DNA of 64,000 nucleotides from Mercurialis annua (taxonomy: Eukaryota; Streptophyta; Magnoliopsida; Malpighiales; Euphorbiaceae). The notes beneath the pieces were generated by a model, which saw nothing but the letters and a program-made list of their open reading frames with translations, searched no databases and was not told where the DNA came from. The translations under genes were made by a program, and so were the position numbers. The number at the start of each line of letters is the position of its first letter. Position 1 is the stretch's first letter. The DNA lies in contig NC_065570.1 in the NCBI RefSeq assembly GCF_937616625.2, forward strand, positions 53,187,665-53,251,664. The letters run 5' to 3'. Shown here piece by piece: positions 43,101-53,358 of the stretch.

Positions 43101-43806
43101 TCATCTTCCCCCCAGAAAAGCATGCAGTTGTAAAAACAGCATTCAATAACCTCCACCGGCAACCCCAAACCTTTCACCAGCTTTTTAATTTTAGCAAAAT
43201 TTGCTGGCATCTTGTTCTCCTCTGGCAGCAATTCTTGCATTAAACTACAAATGTCGTCAATTAAAGCAACTGAACCCTGATGGCGACATTTAATGTCCAA
43301 TATGTTAGTTGCTGCGGACAAAGGGGAATGTCTGTTATTCCCGGGCCATATTTCTTCTTCCGCCGAACGCATCATATCATAAAATCTCTGGGCTTCCTGA
43401 TTAGGAGGCTCTTCATCAGTAAACATTTCAGGACCAGCTGCATCGATCACCATTTTCTGAACTGCATCAAAACCATCCTCGTCATTTCCGTAGTCAAACT
43501 GATCGTAATTACCCGATGGCAGTGCCCAAGGAGGAGGATTCAAGACAGTGCCCTCACCGTGATGAACCCACACTTGGTAATCTTCAACAAACCCAGACTG
43601 CAACACATGTAACTTGACATCTTCTGGATCTCGGTAATTTGTGTTTCTGCATTTTCTCCTAGAGCACGGGCATTTTATTTTTGCCCCACTCTTACATTCA
43701 GGATGTCGTAAAGCAAACTCGACAAACTCCTCAACCTTATCAAAAAATCCTTCGCTAGCAATCCATTACTATGTCTAATATACATCCAACTGCGGTCCTG
43801 ATTCAT
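40189..43806 (-). pseudogene. CACTA transposase, TNPD type (Transposase_21), frameshifted
   Basis: Begins with ATG at 43,806. Domains in order: transposase-associated N-terminal domain with Cys-rich 'CPCSRRKCRN' (about 43,806-43,560); TNP2/Transposase_21 region (43,560-42,000) with 'ALMWTINDFPAYSMLSGWST' and CPYC, then 'RHNLDVMHIEKNIFDNVFNT'; DUF4218 (about 42,000-41,130) with 'VHLPYEARMAGPVQYRWMYP'; an exon near 41,050-40,942 ('EREFVSWFEGHV'); DUF4216 (40,879-40,390); and an acidic tail ending at 40,189. An 81-bp GT-AG intron lies at 41,450-41,530. Frameshifts occur near 43,760, near 42,610 (an extra A in an A-run) and near 40,421, all inside conserved blocks, so the gene is inactive as it stands. 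Confidence 0.85.
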
Positions 43807-45659
43807 GTCTGTTGCACAAATAATTAGGTGGTTTACAGGCTCAAGGATAGCAACGTCAATGTAATTGACTGCTAAAAGGGTATGGACCTATCCCATTCGC
43901 AAAACTGGCGCCCCGTAACCCGACCACCATATATGTGTAGGAACGGAAAAAAATATTCGGCAGCCTTCCGGCGTCGTTCTCCTTAAGTGCGCTATGTACT
44001 ATATCCTGAGTAACGCTGATTAAATATTCTGTGAAGAACAAGCGTTACGCGGTATATACCAATATGCACCCGGAGAACAAACGCTAAAAAAACCACAAAA
44101 TATTTTTCTACCGTAACTACGCATATATTTTTTCGGCAGTCAGATTACGGAAGCACGAGTTTTGCGAACTGTACAAACTGTACAATCCTGTGACATTCAA
44201 TAGATTAAAGTCACGAGACGGGAAATCTACGGCTAGGATTACGATTTTATTCGGTGGGAATAAAATCGTGTTTAATTAATTAAATTGAAGTGGTGTTTTT
44301 AATCTAACTATGTAAATAAAATACAAAAAGAAATAAAACCTACTTGTTGTAGGGCAGAACCGCACGCCAATGCTGGATCCCGGTCAGAAAAATCGGAGCA
44401 GGCGTCTACTGTCACCGGCTATCAGGAATCCACAGCAGAGAGAGGTCTACAATAAAATTGTAATCTAATTGTTATTGTTTACTAATCTAATTGTTATTAT
44501 TTTCTAATCTAATTGTTATTATTTTCTAACAAAAATCGGACAGCATTTCCCCTAAAAATGAGCATCGCCCATTTTTCAGGGAAAGCCTGCAAGCAAATAA
44601 AACATATACGAAAATATCCAACATACCAATTCAAGTTAATGTTTTTGATTTAAGATACTTCTCAATTAATCACAATTATTTTTAATTACTAACGCAAAAA
44701 TAACACAATTGAAATCTAATTAACCAAACGTCTAATAATTACTATTTAATTATAAAATTGCCAAATATTATAAATTTAACCTACTATTAAAAATTAATTA
44801 AGTAAGTAAACACATTTGACCTACAACTCACTAATAGTTACGTATTAAATTAACATTACTTAACACATTTGACCTAAATTAAATATGTTTATCAATTAGG
44901 CTTAATTAACCGGTTAATTACTAAATAATTAAAAATGAAACGGTTATTTACCAAATAAACCTAATTAGGCTAATATATAATCTATTTTAAATAAACTAAT
45001 TAAATAAATCTAATTAGTCTATTATCAACCCTAATTTAATTTTAAAAAACACCTAATTTAATTTAATCTAACCTAATCTAAATAAACTAACTATTTAATT
45101 TAACCTAATCTAAATAAATTTAATTTAATCAAAATATTTAATTTAATCTAACCTAATCTAAATAAACACCTAATTTAATCTAACCTAATCTAAATATACT
45201 AACTATTTAATTTAATCAACTACACTTATAATAACTTAATTTAATTAAAATCAAATTTTATAAAAACTAACCTAGATGGACGTCGGCAAAACTGCGGGCA
45301 GCGGAAAGCGGCGGAGGCAGCAACGGGCGGCAGCAACTATTTTCAAAAAATTTAAAAATTAATTACATATAAATACAATAAAAACAAAATAATAAATAAA
45401 AACGTTAACTGAAATGGAAAACTGACCGGCGGCGTTGGGGGCCGGAGGAAATGGCAGGCGGCAGCGCAAGGCGGCAGTGGTGGGTGGAAGCGGCAGCGAG
45501 GGGAGGCGACAGCGAGGAGAGGCGGAAGGCGGCAGCGAGGTGAGGCGGAAGGCGGCAGCGAGGTGGGTGGGTGGAAGCCGGGAAGAGGGAAGAAAAGAAG
45601 AAGAAGGAGAAGCGGCTGGAGAAATGGGGAAGAAGAGGCTGCTCGCGTTTTAGGGCTAA
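43807..45659. other. CACTA 5' noncoding region with tandem repeats
   Basis: Contains three copies of a roughly 21-bp 'taatctaattgttattatt' unit (44,462-44,528), the internal repeat copy 2 (44,528-44,600), an AT-rich array of 'aatctaacctaatctaaata' units (about 45,000-45,230), and a purine-rich, GC-rich stretch of 'gaggcggaaggcggcagc' units (45,430-45,650). The last opens frames on both strands, but these are low-complexity and unconvincing. Confidence 0.6.
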
Positions 45660-46135
45660 ATTTACCGACGGACAATTCCGTCGGCAAATTTAGCCCTAAA
45701 ACGCTGCGCTTCATTTAGCTAGGAGTTACCGACGGATTATATACGAACCCGTCGATAAACTTAACTGCCAAACGAAAGCGTTTGAAGATGTGGAAATATG
45801 CCGACGGATATGAATTCCGTCGGCAAACTACCCGACGGATACCATTATTCGTCGGCAAAGGCAGTCGTAAAAACGGCGGGAGTTTACTTTGCCACTTCGC
45901 GCCTCAACTTCATGGGAAATTAGCGACGAATAGTGCTTTCCGTCGGTAAATTTCCCGACGGCTACTTAATTCGTCGGCAATATCAGTCGGCAAAAACGCG
46001 GGAGTGTGCTTTCCCTCTTCCCGCCTCAAGTTCCTGGGAAATTGGCGATGGACTTTTATCCGTCGCCGATTTCCGTCGGTAATGTGTTATATAGCGACGG
46101 AAATGCCGCCCGTCGGTAATTTCCGTCGCTATCTT
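45660..46135. repeat. CACTA subterminal repeat array, 5' side
   Basis: Many 'ccgacgga'/'tccgtcgg' copies, mirroring the array at the other end. Spacers contain two 'cgggag..gctttgcc/tttccc..cttc' duplications about 130 bp apart (near 45,875 and 46,000). Confidence 0.85.
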
Positions 46136-46152
46136 CGGACATTCTAGTAGTT

Positions 46153-46240
46153 GCCAAGTGAAAGTCCCGTTTTGTAATGGAATATCCACCAAAAGATACT
46201 TAAAAACATTTAAATCTTCTAAAAATAGTGAACTAAACAT
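46153..46240 (-). pseudogene. LINE endonuclease relic, 5' part (unit 1)
   Basis: Minus-strand frame 'DLNIFKYLLVDIPLQNGTFT' followed by W, typical of a block in plant LINE endonucleases. The CACTA inserted directly beside it, separating it from its continuation at 37,360-37,649. Confidence 0.55.
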
Positions 46241-47109
46241 GTATCTAACACTTAAGAACTCATGAGACTATTATGAAAAATTATTTTTTATTTGAGTATT
46301 ACATGAAACACTTTATATGTATAATTTATACGAGTAATTACTAATTATACAGAATTATGACAAAACGCATGAGCTGCATTGCTCAATAAGCGATTGCAGT
46401 ACACTTAGAGAAGCAATTGTAACGATGGATGGCTGTCACTATGGGATGGGATGTGGCATCTTTTATTAGAAAATTTAAAACCCACAATTTCCATTACATA
46501 TGTTTTGCATGGAACTACGAATTAAAATAAATCTGATTACTAATGCGATTGTATTAGGTAATATATACCAAAAAAATATTAGAAAAAAATCTTCATTATA
46601 AATAATTGTTAACTAATTATTAAAAAATAATATATAACTGTGAAAATATAATTTTCTCAATATTTATTTTTGATGAGATTAAAATACTAAATTGATAAAA
46701 AAAATTAATAGTTTTTTTTTAAAAAAAAAATTGAATTTAATGCCAAAGTTAATATAAATTTCGTAAAATTAAGAATTTAAAACTTTTAAATATAAAAAAT
46801 TAAATAAACTTTGATTATAAAAAATCATAAAACTGAAATTTATATAATTAGTGAAACAAATAACACTCACATGTATATATAGATTAAAAAAGAAAATAAG
46901 TATATCTTTTTTTTCCTTTTCTTATATGGTTCTTGGAAACTAAAAAGGCAACTGAGCATGCAGCAATAGTTAGGAGTTAGGAGGAAGTTGCTTGGATGGA
47001 TGGCTTTGGATTATAAGTAATCATAAAATAATAGTTAATTATTAATCAAACAAATAGCAGTTACTTTTATATAGCAGATAATTAAAAAAAAAACCTAGAA
47101 GAAAAGTCG

Positions 47110-47286
47110 CACGTGCTTGAATGTCTAATTAATAGTATATTTATATAAGGGAATAATTGTGCTTGAAACTGACCATGTTCAAAGCCATACTGCCATGAGG
47201 GCAAAGGATTTAATCTAATGAGATTTTAAAAAAGTAGCAGTATTTAGAATTGGATGTCACGTGCGTAAATGGGAGTGACTATATAA
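47110..47286 (+). promoter_or_regulatory. Promoter of storage-protein gene 1: two G-boxes and TATA box
   Basis: CACGTG at 47,110-47,115 and 47,258-47,263, and 'tatataa' at 47,280-47,286, 78 bp before the ATG. G-boxes are bound by bZIP/bHLH factors in plants; the actual regulation is unknown here. Confidence 0.6.
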
Positions 47287-47363
47287 GTGAAGGGTGGGAA
47301 GCATGATATTCGTCAATTTGAAAGAAGCTTAGTACTGTATCTTACAATCAAAACTTCATAAAA

Positions 47364-48624
47364 ATGGCTGCTCTAAAACTGTTTGTCATTTATATTTCTG
47401 CCCTATTCTTTTTTCTTAAACAACATCAAGCTTACGGAGCAATTTCTCATCGTACGCTCAAAATGATCGATAGAGCAAACATGAATGGGCCTTATCTTGG
47501 TTTGGTCATTCCTAATATGTTTGAGATGAACCCGCTTCTTCGTTCGCCAAATTTCACTGCTAGCACTCTCGTTATTGATTTTTCTGGTAATTCAATATTG
47601 CATAATTAACCCTTTCTTTCTTCACTTCTTCAGTATTTGAATGCTAACCAATGCTCTTATATTCAGGTAGGAGATTCAGGTTTGGAAGTATTGCTGGAAA
47701 AAGAGTTATTCTAGTAATGACAGGGCTCGGCATGGTAAATACAGGAATAACCACACAGCTTTTACTGAGTTTGTTCAACGTAGAAGGTGTGGTGCACTAT
47801 GGAACCGCCGGAGCTATAAACCCTTTGCTCAACGGTGGAGATGTTACCATTCCTAAATACTGGTCTCATACCGGTCTTTGGAATTGGCAGAAATATGGAA
47901 GTGGTCCTGAAGACGAGCTTCCTCTAGAATCAAGCGGAGACTACACAAGACAATTTGGGTATATCAAAATTGCCAAGTACAATGCAAATGTCAACGGAAT
48001 CACCAGCAACACCGACGGAAACAAAGATAACTTGCTAAACAACGTATGGTACCAGCCAGAAGAAGTATTTCCAGTAGATGGAGTTCCTGAACAAAGACAA
48101 CATGCCTTTTGGGTTCCTATTGATCCACTTTATTTTGAAATTTCCAAAAATCTTAAGGTACATAATCATATCTTTTCCTTACAAAGATTGGCTATCGCTT
48201 AACTCAAATTATTTTACCGTCAATCTTACATATTCTCGGGTTTGATTTATTGCAGGACGTGCCATTAGACCGTTGCGTAAACCCCACAACATGTTTATCC
48301 GAGACTCCCAAAGTGGTGACAGTCGAAAGGGGAACAAGTGCAAACATTTTCCTTGAGAATGAAGCCTATAAAACCTTCTTATACGAAAACTTTCATGTTA
48401 GCGCAATGGATATGGAATCTGCGTCGGTAGCATTGGTTTGTTACCAGCAAAAGGTACCGTTTATTTCTATCAGGGCTTTGTGCGGTGGCAAATCTGAACA
48501 GAGTAATCATATACCTGAAGACGCATTCTTGTCTCTTGCTTCAAAGAATTCCGCGGCAGTTGTTGTGGAATTTATCAGGCGATTGCCCCCATCGACTAAG
48601 ACCAAAAGCTTTACATCATATTGA
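47364..48624 (+). CDS. Bark storage protein-like (nucleoside phosphorylase superfamily), copy 1
   Basis: Three exons: 47364-47586, 47667-48157, 48256-48624, all GT-AG and in frame; 1083 nt, 360 residues. Residues 1 to about 25 form a hydrophobic signal peptide, so the product probably enters the secretory pathway or vacuole. The body is a PNP/UDP phosphorylase-type fold: 'GKRVILVMTGLGMVNTGITT' (85-104), 'GVVHYGTAGAINPLLNGGDV' (115-134) and 'MDMESASVALVCY' (289-301), which keeps the ribose-binding Glu292. The Asp that protonates the base in 5'-methylthioadenosine nucleosidases, expected in a 'RSxSD' motif, is missing: the sequence reads RALCGGKS (311-318). Poplar bark and wound-inducible storage proteins belong to this family, so a storage role is likelier than enzyme activity (inference). 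The CACTA sits 1.2 kb upstream. Confidence 0.9.
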
Positions 48625-49299
48625 CAATTGCTCTATATTTGCGTATGGTTCTTTCATTCTTTATAATACAAACTAAAGTAGCTGGCAAAGACGAGTATCT
48701 AGCTCAATTGGTACCGATACCGTCTCCAATTGTAAAGTTCTCAAGTTCAAGTCTCAATGAAAATCATTTAATTACGAGCATTAAATTTTTTGAATTACTA
48801 AAGCATCATGTTATTACGGTAATGGTGATAACCATAATTATTTTTTCATTGAGGTCATTAAAGTTATACTTGAATTTAACAGAAAAAAATTTATTGATAT
48901 GAATTTTCTGTGTGTCAGCCATATTTGTCATGTATCATCCATTTCTTTTATACTTACCATCCAATCCAGCAGCTCAACCCGCCATGCAATTCTTAAAAAG
49001 ATGATTAATTCTCCAAAAGTTAACAAAACTAAGACGATTGTTAATAATTTTCTCTAAAGAAACTTCTTTTCTTCAACAATTACCATAAATTATTAAAAAT
49101 TATAACAAATATTACTAATTTATTGAATAACTTTCATAGAAATTTATGAAAATTACCTCCCACTAAAAATGTTAACTTGAAAATTTTAATATTTAAAGTA
49201 GGTAACTACTTTTAATATAACGAAATGAATATTTTAAAACACTCAACATTCTGCTTTGTTTGACTTATTTAAGAATCAACTAAATTAGTAAATCTCTAT
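48625..49299. other. 3' flank of storage-protein gene 1
   Basis: Contains the 3' UTR. An open frame of 93 codons (48,621-48,902) overlaps the gene's stop codon, recurs in all three units and is not supported as a gene. Confidence 0.5.
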
Positions 49300-49820
49300 A
49301 CCGAATAGATGAAGACACATTTTTGTTTTCTTCTTCAAAGAATTCAATTGCAGTTGTTGTGAAATTTATCAAGTAATTGACGTCGACCAAGACCAAAAGC
49401 TTTATGTCTTATTGACAATTAATTTATAAACAAAATAATTTTTTTTTTGTGAATTCTCTTTTAGGGCCTGTTTGATCAATTTTAGTGTAGAATTTATTTT
49501 ACTTCGTTTCATTTCTAAATGAATTCTACTTAAAAATAAATTTTTTTTATTTGGTTTTCCGAATTTTAAATAAAACTAATAAATTAAATATTGTATTCTG
49601 AGTGTAATTGTAAATTTAAATTGTGAAAGTTCATTTGAACCAAACACAGAATTTGTAGAAATTCAATTGAATTCCATAAAAATTGTGAAATTCATTTGAA
49701 CCATACAGACCCTTAGTTTTATTTAATAGGAGCTAATTAATTGATAAAAAAATATTTAGCTCAATTGATACCGATATTGTCTCCTATTATAATATTCTCG
49801 AGCTCAAATTAACCTCATAA
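49300..49820 (+). pseudogene. Decayed 3' end of a fourth storage-protein gene copy (unit 1)
   Basis: 49,300-49,420 matches the last ~120 nt of exon 3 ('ttcaaagaattcaattgcag' against 'ttcaaagaattccgcggcag', and 'gaccaaaagcttta' in both), down to 'attgacaatt'. After a hAT-like MITE, 49,741-49,820 continues with the diverged 3' UTR ('tatttagctcaattgatacc' against 'tatctagctcaattggtacc'). It is an old duplicate broken later by the MITE. Confidence 0.75.
49463..49713. mobile_element. hAT-like MITE (unit 1)
   Basis: Left end 'agggcctgtttgatcaa' and right end (reverse complement) 'agggtctgtatggttcaa' are imperfect inverted repeats of the 'AGGGCCTGTTTGG' type common to plant hAT MITEs. It is 251 bp, A/T-rich and noncoding. 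An 8-bp target duplication is not clear. Confidence 0.65.
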
Positions 49821-49914
49821 ATTGGGAGTTGGGACCATTAAATGAAAGAAATAATTAAAATAAGCTGAACATTGTAACTACTTATGACAATTCAAAAAGG
49901 TTCCTTGGAAATGT

Positions 49915-50127
49915 ATGCAAAGTTGGTTAAAATGTCTTCAACAGATCTCGAATATGTCTTTCAGAGTCTCTCACATTTATAGAGAAGGAAATGATCAAGT
50001 GGCCGATTCCATTGCGAAGCATGTAGTTTCAGCTGGGTCTTTTGTTCGGTGGGATTCGGCTCCCACCTATTGTAACTGTTTTATTCAAAGAGAATTTACT
50101 AGGCATATTTATTATCGGTCCTACTAA
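49915..50127 (+). pseudogene. RNase H-like domain C-terminal fragment (unit 1)
   Basis: A 70-codon frame reading 'FRVSHIYREGNDQVADSIAK' matches the last conserved block of plant RNase H-like (RVT_3) domains, with HxxREGN and ADxxA. The catalytic Asp/Glu parts upstream are missing. Probably LINE-derived; a short 35-bp tandem duplication follows (50,147-50,222). Confidence 0.65.
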
Positions 50128-51540
50128 TTTCTTGTTCTGTCTTGTATGATATTTTTGGTTTTAATCATTTATGGTATTTTTGGATATTTTTGGTTTTAAT
50201 CATTTATGGTATTTTTGGATTTTTGGAAGCGTGGTGCGTACGTTAAGAGAGTGACAACCTAGTTGAGATGTTCGGGTGGATCCTGATTTTTAAAATCCAA
50301 TTTTTCACTAAAAAAATCAATTAAGCCTTCAAAGGCCAGAGTGTTGAAAAAAATGTTAAATTGGATAGTTCACTATAAGAAATACTCTAATTGATAACAA
50401 TAATTTTACTTCTCAATTTTTTTACTGCAACCATATTTAAAGTTGCTTCAATTAGTTTAATTATATTTAATAATTTAAAAATATTGTTGCCGTTAGTTAA
50501 ATTATATATAAGACTATAAAAAGAATGAATGTCATTAGTTAAGTTATATGCATCAATATTAAAAGTAGATTCCATTAGTTAAATTAAAAAGAAATTATTG
50601 AATAAGGCAAAATTCACGATTTGAATATTGAAAGAAACGATTTGAAAGAAAATCAAATGGTATCTAAAACAAACAATTTGAATATTGAAGAAGATTTGGC
50701 AAGTAGAGATTTGGTGGAGATTGATATTAATAAGGAAACAGAAGTGAAAGGTCAAAAGATTTTGTAGCTTTCAAACTTTTTAATTCCAAATTTAAATCAG
50801 AGAAGTGATGGACTGACAAGCACTAGGCCTAAGGCCAAATCTAAACTGAAAGGGTACAAAAAGCCCAATTTACATTTTAGTCCTATTCGTAAAAAAAAAA
50901 AAGCAAATCTGCTGCGATTGAAGAGGAGAAACATGTTAATAGCTTTTCTGGAGAAATGGAGGCGCTAGCTTTGCGAAGCTCTGATGGAAATGAAGGTAAT
51001 TCCTCTAACTATGAACCAACAACGTTTCAAGCTTTGGAGTGGATTAATGAGGAATGTGTTTATGTGGTTGTTACTTCAACGGTGGCTTCTGCGATGCAGG
51101 ACCAACGAGATCAATGATCACTTAGCATGAAACGTCCAGAGATTAGGCTCTACTAGAACGTTCCGTAAACTGTGCGAGCATGTTAATAAAATCAAGTCTA
51201 ATATTATTTGGGTGCCCCGCTTGGTGGTTAGTAAAGCCCTAGTCGATGACTGTATTTTTACAGCTCTCATCGTTTCTTTTAGAATAGTTCACTCAATGTG
51301 TTGAGGAATCGTTCATCTTTGTAATTTTCATTATTATCAATAAAAGTTTTTAGCCTTCGAAACAAGTAAAAAATAAGGCAAAACTATTTGTCAATGAAAT
51401 TTATTGGAACTTATATTATATTCACAAACTAAATAATAAATATAAAATATTAAAAAAATAAAACAAATTATATTATATAAACAAAAAATAAACGCAAAAA
51501 ATGAATATCAAATAAAAATGGAAATTAAAGCTGCACTTTT
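50128..51540. other. Unit 1 right flank, LINE-like debris, no intact gene
   Basis: 50,620-51,120 carries broken plus-strand frames with acidic and charged residues ('MEALALRSSDGNEGNSSNYE'). 51,300-51,370 resembles an RNase H-gene/LINE 3' end ('attattatcaataaaagttt'). AT-rich to the unit boundary at 51,540. Confidence 0.4.
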
Positions 51541-51757
51541 ATCATATCACCAGTTTAATTAAACGAAAAAAGTACTAATTAAAAGTCCCCATCATTTTTA
51601 TGGATAAAGTGCATGCGTGGCTTCTGGTAATTTTATAATTATTTTTAACAAAATCTGGTAGGTTTGAAGTAGACTATTTTTTTATGGTAAAAAATTAATT
51701 TTTCTTCCTTTTATGTCAATTTTGTAAAAATTCCTAAACAATTTGTATTAAATGGAA

Positions 51758-52138
51758 GGCCTAATTACTTAAAAACCACTCACCTTGTAACTTTTTTCAT
51801 TTATACCATGACCTAGGAAAATTTTCAATTGTACCCTATTTTTGATTTTTATGTTTCATTTGTACTCCAAAAATAAATTTTTTGATAATTTAATTAATTT
51901 AAAGATGAAAATATTAAAAACAAGATACATAAATGATTAACATTAACGTTTTATTAGAATATAGGTTAAAAATGAAGGATTAATTTAAACTCTTTTTCAA
52001 GAGAAAATAGGTCAATTCAACTCATTAGGGTAGAGATGAAACATAAAAATTAAAAATAGGGTACAATTGAAAATTTTCCTAGGTCATGGTATAAATGAAA
52101 AAAAGTTATAAGATGAGTGGTTTTTAAGTAATTAGACC
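51758..52138. mobile_element. 381-bp Mutator-type MITE with 9-bp duplication (unit 2)
   Basis: Inverted repeats of about 85 bp starting 'ggcctaattacttaaaaacc' and, at the right, 'ggtctaattacttaaaaacc' on the reverse strand. The 9-bp duplication 'taaatggaa' flanks it (51,749-51,757; 52,139-52,147). Unit 1 has the uninterrupted site, 'attaaatggaaagg', near 36,810. Confidence 0.93.
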
Positions 52139-52604
52139 TAAATGGAAAGGTCCAACTATATATAAACATAAGTCTATTCGCACCCATACCAATGTAGAAT
52201 ACTCCTACTTCAACATTTTATTCACGCTACACTTTAGATATGACATTGTCTTTAATGCAAAAGAAAACAAAATTTAGAGAAAGGAAATTTACCTTTTTAA
52301 AGACGACATCACAAATTGAGTTAATGTCGTCTTGTCTTAATGTTCTTATCATATCTGGACGAGATAGCCTTGTCTCGTCGAGACAGCGGTGGTCATGCTC
52401 GAGCAAGAGTTGTTGCTTGTCGAGACAGCTAGTGTCTTCAAAAGGCTATTTTGCTAATTGATCATCTCAACTCGAGCTTGAGAGGTTAGCACGAGTTGAG
52501 CCCAAAACGACCGTAAAATTTTATATATTTCTTCAATCTTTCGCTCTATTGGTCGGTTCTTGATTCAAGTGCTTCAAATATGATTTTTCTACAAAATCCT
52601 TACC

Positions 52605-52880
52605 CACTACAAGGAATTCTGTATTTGGCTACAAATTCTTTTGCAGCTAATTTTTTTCTGCTGCTAAAAAATTTTTTGCAGCATTAATTTTGAAAGTTGC
52701 TGCTGCCATTAGTTAAGTTATAGCAGCATTTTACAGCAAATTTTGTTACCAATTACTTAAGGCAACGTTTTATTAGCAGCAACATGCCACAATTTTTTTG
52801 TTGCTATATATTAATAGTAACAATTTAAGCACTATTAGCAGTAAAAATGTTTGCTGCTAATTCTAGTATTTCTTGTAGTG
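52605..52880. mobile_element. 276-bp CACTA-type MITE (unit 2)
   Basis: Starts CACTACAAGGAA and ends TTTCTTGTAGTG, the canonical CACTA termini. The interior is made of 'gcagcaa/ttgctgc' motifs in both orientations. Left flank ACC, right flank ATC; in unit 3 both are ACC, so the original 3-bp duplication mutated here. Unit 1 shows the empty site 'ccttaccctttcaag'. Confidence 0.93.
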
Positions 52881-52979
52881 ATCCTTTCAAGCATAATAAA
52901 TCAAAATTAACCAATATTAAACGCATTAAAAATAAGAATATATATATATATATATATATAACACGTGTATCAGGTACCA

Positions 52980-53358
52980 ATTCAAAACCAAGAGTGAGTG
53001 ATAAAATTACCAGAACCACCATGATTCCACCAAACAATCAAAGAACGAAAGCGTTTAGGACCCCAGTCAAAGCTACATGGTGATTTGAAACAGATGGGAA
53101 CAATGGTCTAGCTAGCCTTTAGGCATCGCCGACAAGGAAACGGACTTTCAGACCGTATTTGTCATAGCTGAGATTAGGCATCTTTGGCAATACGGTTTTT
53201 TCACGCCAAAGGGTACATATCATAGCCGAGATTAAGCATTTGTAATTGCAAGATTTTAACTGCAAACTTTGCCAAGTGAAAGTCCCGTCTTGTAATGGAA
53301 TATCCACCAAAAGATACTTAAAAATATTTAAATCTTCTAAAAATAGTAAACTAGACAT
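52980..53358 (-). pseudogene. LINE endonuclease relic (unit 2, with empty CACTA site)
   Basis: Minus-strand fragments across frames: 'NIFKYLLVDIPLQDGTFTWQ' (about 53,358-53,270), then 'DHCSHLFQITM', then 'FFDCLVESWWF' (about 53,090-52,990). This is the order of the last part of plant LINE endonucleases, with the SDH motif and the 'GPKPFRF' region changed. Stops and frameshifts interrupt it. The empty CACTA site is at about 53,271/53,272. Confidence 0.55.

Larger units (their letters stand above)
37650..46152 (-). mobile_element. 8.5-kb CACTA (En/Spm) DNA transposon
   Basis: The ends mirror each other: 'aactacaagaatgttcg' at 37,650 and (reverse complement) 'aactactagaatgtccg' ending at 46,152, close to the canonical CACTACAAGAA end but with A in place of the first C at both ends. 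Inside each end is an array of 'ccgacgga/tccgtcgg' subterminal repeats, as in CACTA elements. Two minus-strand genes follow: a TNPD-like transposase and a Ptta/TNPA-like gene, both damaged. Units 2 and 3 preserve the empty site: joining the flanks '..caaacttt' and 'gccaag..' gives exactly their sequence. No 3-bp target duplication is visible with these boundaries, and the exact terminal bases are uncertain by one or two positions. Confidence 0.9.
36599..51540 (+). repeat. Tandem array unit 1 (contains the CACTA insertion)
   Basis: Homology with units 2 and 3 starts at 'tcatatcac' (36,599) and runs to 51,540, where unit 2 begins with the same motif. Removing the 8.5-kb CACTA leaves about 6.4 kb. 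Adding the two MITEs present only in units 2 and 3 (about 0.67 kb with their duplications) gives the 7.1-kb size of those units. The part before about 46,400 differs visibly from unit 2 (roughly 90-95% similar by eye); the part after it is nearly identical. Confidence 0.9.

Noticed and set aside
45352..45714. 120-codon Pro/Leu-rich frame in the CACTA 5' region
   Set aside because: It arises from a GC-rich purine-biased repeat and matches no CACTA protein.
37650..46152. A 3-bp target duplication for the large CACTA
   Set aside because: None could be read: the flanks rejoin to the empty site without any duplicated bases.
48621..48902. 93-codon open frame downstream of each storage-protein gene (also 55,737 and 62,877)
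   Set aside because: It overlaps the gene's stop codon and 3' UTR, has no domain, and recurs only because the units are duplicated.
52240..52461. 73-codon frame in each array unit, near 'gagacagc' motifs
   Set aside because: It is not conserved in unit 1 (frame broken) and shows no domain.
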